A DNA stretch of 20,780 nt. It comes from a virus. The DNA is taken from the IMG/VR virus record IMGVR_UViG_3300017717_000117, positions 1-20,780 of that record, one strand, 5' to 3'. A model generated the notes under the pieces. The model was given only the letters and a program-made list of their open reading frames with translations, had not been told where the DNA came from and did no database searches. This document shows, in pieces, positions 1 to 6,208 of the stretch; within the stretch, counting starts at the first letter, position 1; every line of letters begins with the position of its first letter. A program made the position numbers and the translations under genes.

Positions 1-336
1 CAAAGGCTGCCCAGTTACGTCGTATCCAGCTCCTGCTAGTGCCGCATCCACAGCGTCTCTAGGTATACCCAACATTTGAGTAACAACGTCTGAGCTGAAG
101 CCAGACTCTCTTAAAAACTCCGCAGTTACATCGGCTTGCTGTTCTGGAGGCACAAGTTCCTGTATCTGAGACAAAACCATATAGGCGTTATCAGCCAATG
201 CTTCGTCCCGCACAAACTGCCCTTCTGTGTCGGTGGGTTGTTGGAGCTGATATAGGATGTCATCAAGCAAGTTATCAAAGGCAGGGTCATTCCCTTTATA
301 GCCCTTGCGTTTATAGCTCTCAGCAGTAATAGACAT
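1..336 (-). CDS. Hypothetical phage protein, N-terminal 112 residues (runs off left edge)
   Basis: The reading frame opens with ATG at 336-334 and stays open to the window edge, so only the N-terminus is seen. A Shine-Dalgarno-like AGGTGAG lies just upstream, and the preceding gene stops only a few bases away at 344, so it continues the same transcription unit. The visible part is mostly helical in character, with an acidic stretch (FDNLLDDIL, about residues 20-28). It ends with a module of about 35 residues (LRESGFSSDVVTQMLG, then IPRDAVDAALAGAGY) that reads like a small helical repeat ending in a glycine turn. Such modules occur in very long phage virion proteins, so a large internal-virion or tail protein is possible. 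I do not recognise the family. Confidence 0.8.
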   Translation of the reverse strand, partial: MSITAESYKRKGYKGNDPAFDNLLDDILYQLQQPTDTEGQFVRDEALADNAYMVLSQIQELVPPEQQADVTAEFLRESGFSSDVVTQMLGIPRDAVDAALAGAGYDVTGQPL

Positions 337-343
337 ATCTCAC

Positions 344-997
344 CTACGGTGTCGGCAGTGTTTCAGGCAATGCTGAAATCAAATGTACGGTTACTAGAGT
401 AGACGGTACGGCAGGGCGGGGACTTGAAGCCGCTGCATAATCTATTGTTACACCTGTATCGTCTGTTGCCCACATAAGTTCTATGTACTGCCCTGCTGTT
501 ATATCTATGGTAAAACTGTATTCAAAATCATCTACGCCGCCAGAACCCGCTATGACGTGCATTCTGCCAGTGTTTGCTATGTCTACTCCACTCCTTCGTA
601 CCCAGAAGGACAGCTCCTTAGAGTTAGCATTGGTACTAGTTAACTCTACCGAAAGCTCAAAGTTGTAAACCCCTGAATACGTTGGAGTTATTCTTGTCTT
701 TGGGGTGCCTGTTACACTTATGGCTTCCCCTAAATACGTATTCTCAAACTGCAAAGCATAGGCCGTGCCTGTTGACGCAGCGTTCTGATCCACCGTGGAA
801 AAGAACTTACCGTTCGGAGATTCTATAAACTGTCCCCCATAAGCACCGGTTAACAAGTTTACATTATTAGCTAACCTATTGAAAAACAAACGCAAAATAT
901 TATTCAGGTCATCTAAGTATGTCCGCAGAATATTCGTTTCAGGTGGTATGGGCAGGGCGGGAGCTTCTACCTTATTTATACTATCCCGCGATGCCAC
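344..997 (-). CDS. Virion protein with jelly-roll-like C-terminal domain
   Basis: This 217-residue protein starts with GTG (997-995). The start overlaps the TAG stop of the upstream gene by one base (TAGTG), and an AGGAGG sits five bases ahead inside the end of that gene, which fixes the start. Residues 1-50 carry a proline-rich leader (APALPIPPE) and a short helix rich in Leu and Asn. From about residue 60 onward the chain alternates beta-strand-like segments typical of C1q/TNF-like jelly rolls: TPTYSGVYNFELSVEL, KELSFWVRRSGVDI, YSFTIDITAGQYIELMWAT. Domains of this kind are common at the tips of phage fibres or as virion decoration. There is no signal peptide or membrane segment. The virion role is inferred from context; the exact function is unknown. 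Confidence 0.75.
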   Translation of the reverse strand: MASRDSINKVEAPALPIPPETNILRTYLDDLNNILRLFFNRLANNVNLLTGAYGGQFIESPNGKFFSTVDQNAASTGTAYALQFENTYLGEAISVTGTPKTRITPTYSGVYNFELSVELTSTNANSKELSFWVRRSGVDIANTGRMHVIAGSGGVDDFEYSFTIDITAGQYIELMWATDDTGVTIDYAAASSPRPAVPSTLVTVHLISALPETLPTP

Positions 998-2886
998 TAG
1001 CCCCTCCTACCGTCAGGCCGCATATCCATCCTAGGTGCGCCTAGCTTCCACGTTACTCCGGCTGCTGTAGACTCAATCTTAATCGACATCTGCCTACCCC
1101 GTACCCGTGTAAAGACCTGCCCGGTAAACTCCTCTATGGGCACTGTGGCTGTTCTAGTAACAGTAGCGTTGCTGTCTCCACCCACAGAAGCTGGGTTATA
1201 CCGCCCAGAACCCGAGTCTTTCAAAGGGTTTAGAGTCATCGTAGCTGCCGGGGCACCGGTTGTAGAACCTTCAAAGGTCATGTCTGGTAACATCTTGTTG
1301 ACCAGCATAAACCGATCCCCGTCATCCAGATCAAACTGTGTAGAAGTTATACTGGCTGCTATAGCCGCAGGAACGCCTGTCTCGTTGTCGTCCACGCCTT
1401 TCTCATGGTTGACTAGTTTGTTGGTAAAAGTAGCTGCTAGGGGGAAATCACGTAGGTCAGAGTCGAGCCATGCAGACCGCGCCAGATTACCGTAGTACCA
1501 GATGTTTTGTACGTAGTTATACACCACGTAGCGGTCATTCTGAGTAGCTCCTCCAGAACAATAAAACCACCATATCTCGTCAAACTGCTCGTTGGAGCCA
1601 CAGATTACTTGGTCAGCTTGACCTTGGTTAAAGTCATCAAATATATAACTACGCAGCTCGCAGGGTAGTGTCTTAACAGTACCGTCGTAGTAGTAAAACT
1701 TATTTATGCCCATCCAGTAAGCAATGTTGTTTGAGTACACAGCCGAATTCGGCCCAGCTATAGTGATGTTTGAGCCAAGAAGCTGCGCTCCCCATACCTC
1801 TGGGGCACCTAGATACTGTAGGCCGTACAGGGCTGCATCTGACCAGACCAACACTTCCTGACGTGCTTGGATAGCGTCTATGATTTCTGTACCTTCTGAC
1901 AGGCGTAGACTACCCGCTTGATTAGTAGCCGCAGGTGTCCAGTTAGTTACATCTTCTTGGTCTGACCACCGGATGAGCATTGGGTCAAGCGTAGAACCGC
2001 CCAAATCGTTTGCTCCAAAACAGAACGCAAAACGAAATATGTCAGACACAAACGCTAGATTTACTACAGTAGGTACACCAGACGCACCTCCCAAAGAACT
2101 TACAGCAACAGCGCGTGTGTTAACCCCGTTGCTTGCGTCCCAGTAGTATGGTGCCCCACCTCTGTGGGCAAAGAATAAGTCCTCACCGAAGTTAGCTTGG
2201 CTCCAAATACGCATGGGAGCCAGTGTTGTACCGCCTGTGCCCCATGTGCCATTACCCCAACGCCCTGCACCCCAACCAGTGAACGGTACCTCAATCTCGT
2301 TACCCGTATTGATCTGGTAGGTGCCTACTACGCTACCCCCGCCGTTGCCTGTATCTGACCCGTTAGCCAGCACAGTATTACCGGAAGTGTCTTTGGCCTC
2401 TACAGTGTAGGAGTTGCCGTTGATTATGGTAGCTATCTGATACTCTTGATTAAGCACCGCCGCAGTAATATTGCCGCCTAGAGAAGCAGCTCCAGAGAAA
2501 GTTACAAAGTCATTCTGGAGGGCACCATGAGAAGAATCGGTTATAGTAAGAGTGGCATCGCCGTTTACGGCTGCAAACGTAACATCGCCCGCTGCTGTGG
2601 TTGCTCTAATAGGGGTAACGTCAAAGTAAGCCCCACCTCGCTCAATGTAGTATTTGAGGTGAGTACCTACAGAAACAAGATTTTGGAGACTGAGAGTAGC
2701 CCAGTTGAATAGCGAACGTGCTACACCTAGGTAAGTATTAGCAGAGAGCTGCTCCCACCCGCCTATTTTCTGGGGTAGGCCACGTCTGAAGCGCACCTTA
2801 TCAGTCTCGTACCACTGACCTTCGGCGGCATACCGGGTAGTTTCTCTGTTTACTCCCGGTTTGAATTGTAATTTTCTAACTGCCAT
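997..2886 (-). CDS. Phage tail/virion protein (possible P22 gp10-like hub)
   Basis: This 629-residue protein begins with ATG at 2886, with TGAGGT just upstream. Its N-terminus (KLQFKPGVNRETTRYA, then W-Y-E/D-x-D-K-V-R-F-R-x-G, then K-I-G-G-W) is a signature I know from many marine podovirus-like phages, where it starts a large structural protein. The body is beta-rich with many Trp and Tyr (WGAGRWGNGTWG, MRIWSQANFGEDLFFAHRGG, NEQFDEIWWFYCSGG), consistent with a propeller-like tail-hub fold. The closest named role is the P22 gp10-type tail accessory (DNA stabilisation/hub) protein, but that assignment is an inference from context and fold. Its stop overlaps the GTG start of the next gene. Confidence 0.75.
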   Translation of the reverse strand: MAVRKLQFKPGVNRETTRYAAEGQWYETDKVRFRRGLPQKIGGWEQLSANTYLGVARSLFNWATLSLQNLVSVGTHLKYYIERGGAYFDVTPIRATTAAGDVTFAAVNGDATLTITDSSHGALQNDFVTFSGAASLGGNITAAVLNQEYQIATIINGNSYTVEAKDTSGNTVLANGSDTGNGGGSVVGTYQINTGNEIEVPFTGWGAGRWGNGTWGTGGTTLAPMRIWSQANFGEDLFFAHRGGAPYYWDASNGVNTRAVAVSSLGGASGVPTVVNLAFVSDIFRFAFCFGANDLGGSTLDPMLIRWSDQEDVTNWTPAATNQAGSLRLSEGTEIIDAIQARQEVLVWSDAALYGLQYLGAPEVWGAQLLGSNITIAGPNSAVYSNNIAYWMGINKFYYYDGTVKTLPCELRSYIFDDFNQGQADQVICGSNEQFDEIWWFYCSGGATQNDRYVVYNYVQNIWYYGNLARSAWLDSDLRDFPLAATFTNKLVNHEKGVDDNETGVPAAIAASITSTQFDLDDGDRFMLVNKMLPDMTFEGSTTGAPAATMTLNPLKDSGSGRYNPASVGGDSNATVTRTATVPIEEFTGQVFTRVRGRQMSIKIESTAAGVTWKLGAPRMDMRPDGRRG

Positions 2887-2893
2887 TTAGACC

Positions 2894-3319
2894 TCAATCC
2901 GCGTACTCACCACTAGCAATCATGTCAGTCAGCTCTAAAGCACGGCCACCAACTTGTTTTGCCCACCTAGAGTCCAAGAACTCTGTAGAGGCTTCTGTGT
3001 AGTTCCCCGCTTCCATAGCGGTTAATGCGCGTCGAAAGCCACGTAAACGCGTAGCTCCGAGGTTAAATGCAATGTCAATAATAGCATCTTTTCGTACATC
3101 ATCAAGGCTGTTAAACCACTCATACTCTGTAGCTAATTCCTTGATTACACGCTCAATGTCGTTCTGTAGGAGGTAATCTATCTCGTCCTCAGACAGCCCC
3201 ATACCGCCTTTCTGGTCGATATTACGGCCTACACCTACAGTGACCTTACCTTCGGAGCATTCATACGCATGAGTTTCTGTACCCTCATGGCGCTTCAGCA
3301 TCTTAATTAGCTTTTCCAT
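2894..3319 (-). CDS. Endolysin, GH24 (T4-type) lysozyme
   Basis: This 141-residue muramidase hydrolyses the MurNAc-GlcNAc bond of peptidoglycan at the end of infection. The N-terminus aligns by eye with T4 lysozyme: Glu12 in RHEG is the catalytic acid, Cys21 takes the place of Asp20, and Thr27 in KVTVGVGR matches Thr26. This fits the known Glu-8-Asp/Cys-5-Thr triad spacing of the family. The C-terminal lobe keeps the helices DAIIDIAFNLG and RRALTAMEAGNY, followed by W-A-x-Q-V-G-G-R. It is slightly shorter than T4 lysozyme (164 residues). There is no signal peptide or N-terminal anchor, so it must rely on a holin. Its start overlaps the stop of the holin gene by one base (TAATG). Confidence 0.93.
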   Translation of the reverse strand: MEKLIKMLKRHEGTETHAYECSEGKVTVGVGRNIDQKGGMGLSEDEIDYLLQNDIERVIKELATEYEWFNSLDDVRKDAIIDIAFNLGATRLRGFRRALTAMEAGNYTEASTEFLDSRWAKQVGGRALELTDMIASGEYAD

Positions 3320-3795
3320 TATTGACCTCGGTTATTACTACTACCAAAGAAGAAGGCGCTGATACCGCTAATAAGACCACCTAAATATCCCAAGATAATG
3401 TTAGCCAAGGCATCATCCACCGCTTCAGCACGGAAAGTTACTAGAAATATGTATGCCAAGAACCCCATCAGACTAATAATGGCAAATATCTTTGGGGTGG
3501 GGTCTTCCCCGAATATCTCTCTGGCAGCTTGTCTGTCCTGCACCTCGACCTTAAAGTTTTCTAGGTCTATCTTGCGTTCTTCTAGCGTCTTGGCAAACTC
3601 TAGCTCTGCCTCTTGTAAGGCACTAATGGAATCTGGATGCTCTTCGATGTATTTCTCGATCTTGGCTGGATCAGTCGTGTTGCTTACGCCTAGCTTGTCA
3701 GCGACTAGCTTCACAGCCATACCGCCCATAGGCCCACCAATGGCTTTGCCCACTGTTGGTGCAAGCGTAGATAGGAGTCCTTTTAACTTACTCAT
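3319..3795 (-). CDS. Holin, 3TM gene-transfer-agent type
   Basis: This 158-residue membrane protein probably forms the inner-membrane lesion that lets the lysozyme reach the cell wall. The N-terminal 35 residues are glycine-rich and mildly hydrophobic (TVGKAIGGPMGGMAVKLVADKLG). A charged helical region with coiled-coil character follows (about 45-95). Two clear membrane segments come next, at about 103-122 (IFAIISLMGFLAYIFLVTF) and 130-150 (ANIILGYLGGLISGISAFFF), with a short polar tail. This layout matches the 3TM holin family first described for gene-transfer-agent release. The gene lies directly upstream of the lysozyme with a one-base overlap, the classic holin-endolysin pair. Confidence 0.85.
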   Translation of the reverse strand: MSKLKGLLSTLAPTVGKAIGGPMGGMAVKLVADKLGVSNTTDPAKIEKYIEEHPDSISALQEAELEFAKTLEERKIDLENFKVEVQDRQAAREIFGEDPTPKIFAIISLMGFLAYIFLVTFRAEAVDDALANIILGYLGGLISGISAFFFGSSNNRGQ

Positions 3796-4695
3796 CTAAA
3801 CCTCGATCATAAACGTGCTTTTGGGCGGGTTTTCCACCCTGTCTCTTGGATAAGGGGCAATGCCCAAATGGTCTATAATTATACCAAAGCTCTCTATTTT
3901 CTGAGCAACATCGTTAATGTTCTGCTTTGCGTAGGCTGCTGTACCAACATTGTCGAACCACATGTTAAAACGTCCGTGGTTATCGCTGACCCTACCTTGC
4001 AACCAAATGTGATCTCTATTGCCTATCTCTGTATCTATGTTGATTTCCCAATCATCATCACTGCCTAGTAACTGATCAAAGCCCATCCATTCTTCTTCAC
4101 CAGCATTTATCTCGCCATCACCGAAGTCAACTGAATTACTGCCCTCCGCACCCTCCTCAAACTCTCTGGCTTCTGGCGCTTCCCAGAGGAAGCTGGACGG
4201 GTCAGACTTTTCAAACTCAATTTCGACAGGAGGTAAGTCAGCAAACAAATCTAGCTCGCCAGATACAGAGCTTTCCCCGCTTTCTATTGCCGCTTTTAAA
4301 TCTGTGAGCAGTTTTTCAACATCTGCGCTGTCATCTACTTTGGCAGATGTATTTTCAAATATTTGGTCTAGCTTGGACTGTCTTGTCGGCTCTTGTCCTT
4401 CTGTCTTTGGCCCTTCTTTTACTTCTGTGTCAGCAGGAGTTTCTGTTGACGTGACCCTGACATTTACATCTTCACCAGAAACCTGTGCGAAACTGCCTAC
4501 TAAATTTACTGTACCGTTTTCAGTCTCTAGCGTTATAGACTTGCCGTCTTCAGATACCGTCCCTTTTACTACCTGTCCTTCCGGTAGGTCTAGCTCTTGA
4601 ACCGCATCAGACGATAACGCTATCGTCAAATTCTGAGGGGCGTCTACCTGCGTTGCTGTATAGTTCGCAACGGAGTTTTCTGGCGATATAATCAT
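3796..4695 (-). CDS. Acidic protein resembling flagellar hook-length control protein FliK
   Basis: This 299-residue protein is in three parts. Residues about 20-75 form a small beta domain with GQVVKGTVSEDGKSITL, like the N-terminal beta region of some FliK proteins. Residues about 85-215 are low-complexity, acidic and rich in Glu, Asp and Ser. The C-terminal 75 residues (IWLQGRVSDNHGRFNMWFDN, then AQKIESFGIIIDHLGI) have the strand-strand-helix pattern of the FliK C-terminal domain. FliK sets flagellar hook length and switches export specificity; whether the phage protein does anything similar is unknown. It sits directly before the holin (TAG then ATG, no gap) and after a lipoprotein gene. 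The family call is my reading of the pattern only; a plain phage protein of unknown role is the alternative. Confidence 0.7.
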   Translation of the reverse strand: MIISPENSVANYTATQVDAPQNLTIALSSDAVQELDLPEGQVVKGTVSEDGKSITLETENGTVNLVGSFAQVSGEDVNVRVTSTETPADTEVKEGPKTEGQEPTRQSKLDQIFENTSAKVDDSADVEKLLTDLKAAIESGESSVSGELDLFADLPPVEIEFEKSDPSSFLWEAPEAREFEEGAEGSNSVDFGDGEINAGEEEWMGFDQLLGSDDDWEINIDTEIGNRDHIWLQGRVSDNHGRFNMWFDNVGTAAYAKQNINDVAQKIESFGIIIDHLGIAPYPRDRVENPPKSTFMIEV

Positions 4696-4733
4696 CCATC
4701 ACAACGTCAACAAATAGAGCCTAGTCAGGGCAT

Positions 4734-4964
4734 CTAGGTTTCGGATGACTTTCCCTCAGTATCCTCCTCGACGATTTCGTCGATGGTTTCACATACATCA
4801 GGAACAGCTACGCCTGTAGTTACTTCAGTAGCCACACGCCCCACAGCCCGAATGCCTTTATAAACACCAGAGCAATACAGGTCTTTATTAGCGATCATAT
4901 CCTCAGATACGGTGCATCCGGTGAATACAAATAAACTACTCAGGACTAGGGAAATCAATTTCAT
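4734..4964 (-). CDS. Small lipoprotein, possible outer-membrane spanin subunit
   Basis: This 76-residue protein has a short positively charged start (MK), a hydrophobic stretch (LISLVLSSLFVF) and a lipobox-like FTGC. That predicts cleavage before Cys17 and lipid attachment. The mature part is about 60 residues, with two further cysteines (C31, C58) and an acidic tail (EIVEEDTEG). Its start lies inside the 3' end of the lipase gene (29-base overlap), so the two are translated in sequence. In a lysis block, a small lipoprotein suggests an o-spanin (Rz1-like) role. However, it lacks the proline-rich body common in Rz1, so it could instead be another envelope lipoprotein. Confidence 0.72.
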   Translation of the reverse strand: MKLISLVLSSLFVFTGCTVSEDMIANKDLYCSGVYKGIRAVGRVATEVTTGVAVPDVCETIDEIVEEDTEGKSSET

Positions 4965-5709
4965 GCTCGATCCTCTTTAGCTCTCTTAGTTCGCCTTTAG
5001 TCAGGGGGACAACTTTCTTAGCTTTTCGTTCTTGCTCGTCAAGGAACAGCTTCAGCCTTTCTTTATAGCCATCCATCATGTGGTCTGCTATACGGTCTTT
5101 CAGATCGCCCCTGTCAGCAACTCTGGTTTCTTTGCTGGGGTTTATGTAATCAGGGCCAGTATTGCTGAAATACAGCATAGTCTGTGAGCTTGAAGGGCCG
5201 TAGCAAAAGCGTGGGATTCTAGCCACCATATCGCTGCCCTGCACACAGGATATTTGGTTATCCAGCGTCATTGGCTTCTTAAAGCCCTTGAAAAACACGT
5301 TTGGCTTACCAAAGGTAATCAAGTTTATGTTGTCGTGTTTGCCATTCAGCATAGAGGCAGATAGCTCTGCCAGCGCACCACCAAGACTATGGCCGCAGAT
5401 CAAAGTGCGTTTCTTAGGGTCTATGTGTTTTTTGACTTCTTTCCAAACTGACCTATGTGCCATAGCAAACCCGCCGTGGCACAGTCTACCCGCATATGGC
5501 ACGGGGACTACGAGCGCGTCTGTTAGCCAATCCCTGCCCTGCTGTGTGCCCCTGAAGGCTATGATGTCTATGGTCTTACGCTTTGCTACATATACTGTAG
5601 TAGATGTCCACTTGCTCTCTATCTTAATAGCGTCTACTTTGTTCTGCTTTTTGTAGGCGCTCATCGCCCAGCTACAAGCCATATTGAGAAGGACAGGATC
5701 GAGTTTCAT
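4936..5709 (-). CDS. Class 3 lipase (alpha/beta hydrolase)
   Basis: This 257-residue protein is recognisable as a fungal-type class 3 lipase. An oxyanion/strand motif (IIAFRGTQQGRDWLTD) lies at about 49-64, and HGGFA at 78-82. The nucleophile elbow GHSLGGAL has Ser108, the next strand reads ITFGKPNV (131-138), the acid is Asp160 in QGSDMVARIPR, and the base is His210 in DHMMDGY. All three catalytic residues are present, so it should hydrolyse acylglycerol or phospholipid esters. No signal peptide is seen; it would act in the cytoplasm or on membranes once the holin has fired. It overlaps the upstream small membrane protein (ATGA) and the downstream lipoprotein gene. Its place in the lysis block suggests a part in envelope breakdown, or host lipid turnover during infection. 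Confidence 0.9.
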   Translation of the reverse strand: MKLDPVLLNMACSWAMSAYKKQNKVDAIKIESKWTSTTVYVAKRKTIDIIAFRGTQQGRDWLTDALVVPVPYAGRLCHGGFAMAHRSVWKEVKKHIDPKKRTLICGHSLGGALAELSASMLNGKHDNINLITFGKPNVFFKGFKKPMTLDNQISCVQGSDMVARIPRFCYGPSSSQTMLYFSNTGPDYINPSKETRVADRGDLKDRIADHMMDGYKERLKLFLDEQERKAKKVVPLTKGELRELKRIEHEIDFPSPE

Positions 5710-5933
5710 TTATCAGCCTTGTTGTCTAGTCGCTTGAAGATTGCACCCAGCAAGTCTTTGATCTCGCGTATGTCCTCGCGGTAATCGTCTTTGGCAACGT
5801 ACTTCTCAGGTATCTGCTTCATGTCCGAGTCAATACGGTCTAGCAGGGTATAGATGCGGGTGTACGCCCACGCTGCCAGAAAGCCACCGATCAGGATAAT
5901 TACGTCAAAGACTATCTGACCCGTAAGCTGCAT
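5706..5933 (-). CDS. Small membrane-anchored coiled-coil protein (possible i-spanin or holin accessory)
   Basis: This 75-residue protein has one N-terminal membrane segment at about 7-24 (IVFDVIILIGGFLAAWAY). A charged helical tail with heptad character follows (LLDRIDSDMKQIPEKY, then REDIREIKDLLGAIFKRLDN). Type II membrane proteins with a coiled-coil ectodomain are typical of inner-membrane spanins and of XhlA-like lysis accessories. The start overlaps the stop of the preceding gene (TAATG), and its own stop overlaps the lipase start (ATGA). The lysis role is inferred from topology and neighbours; no family signature was recognised. Confidence 0.75.
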   Translation of the reverse strand: MQLTGQIVFDVIILIGGFLAAWAYTRIYTLLDRIDSDMKQIPEKYVAKDDYREDIREIKDLLGAIFKRLDNKADK

Positions 5934-6205
5934 TACTCAGACTCTTCCTCTTCTTCAATTCTTGGGTCTACCCAACCTTCTACCGCCGTGAACGTGCCGT
6001 CAGACGCGCATGTATATTTGCACCCATACCAGTCGGTTGGCTCGCTAACTCCAGTGATAAGAGTGGCGTTGCCGCTGTTGAGGTCACCAATGATAAACTC
6101 AGCAGGATCGCCAACAGTGATCGTGTCGCTTCCCATCGTGACTGACTTGTCATCAGCAAAGAGGTATCTGGATGTATTTGTTGCATTGTCTACGATTGTC
6201 TTCAT
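5933..6205 (-). CDS. Small hypothetical protein following the tail fibres
   Basis: This 90-residue acidic protein has an N-terminal MKTIVDNATNTSRYLFADDK and a central part of short strands (TITVGDPAEFIIGD). Near the C-terminus there is a W-Y-G-C-K-Y-T-C segment, then GTFTAVEGWVDPR and a run of glutamates. Short proteins starting in this style and ending near a Trp-x-Asp-Pro motif often follow fibre genes in marine phages. A chaperone or fibre-associated role is possible but not shown. It starts three bases after the 850-residue fibre gene stops, so it belongs to the same transcript. Confidence 0.7.
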   Translation of the reverse strand: MKTIVDNATNTSRYLFADDKSVTMGSDTITVGDPAEFIIGDLNSGNATLITGVSEPTDWYGCKYTCASDGTFTAVEGWVDPRIEEEEESE

Positions 6206-6208
6206 GCC

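Noticed and set aside
2894-3319. Signal-anchor-release endolysin
   Set aside because: The N-terminus (MEKLIKMLKRHEG) is charged and leads straight into the catalytic site; no anchor segment is present.
3398-4600. Plus-strand ORFs opposite the holin and FliK-like genes (3398-3799, 4304-4600)
   Set aside because: Serine-rich shadow frames of minus-strand genes, no SD, no recognisable domain.
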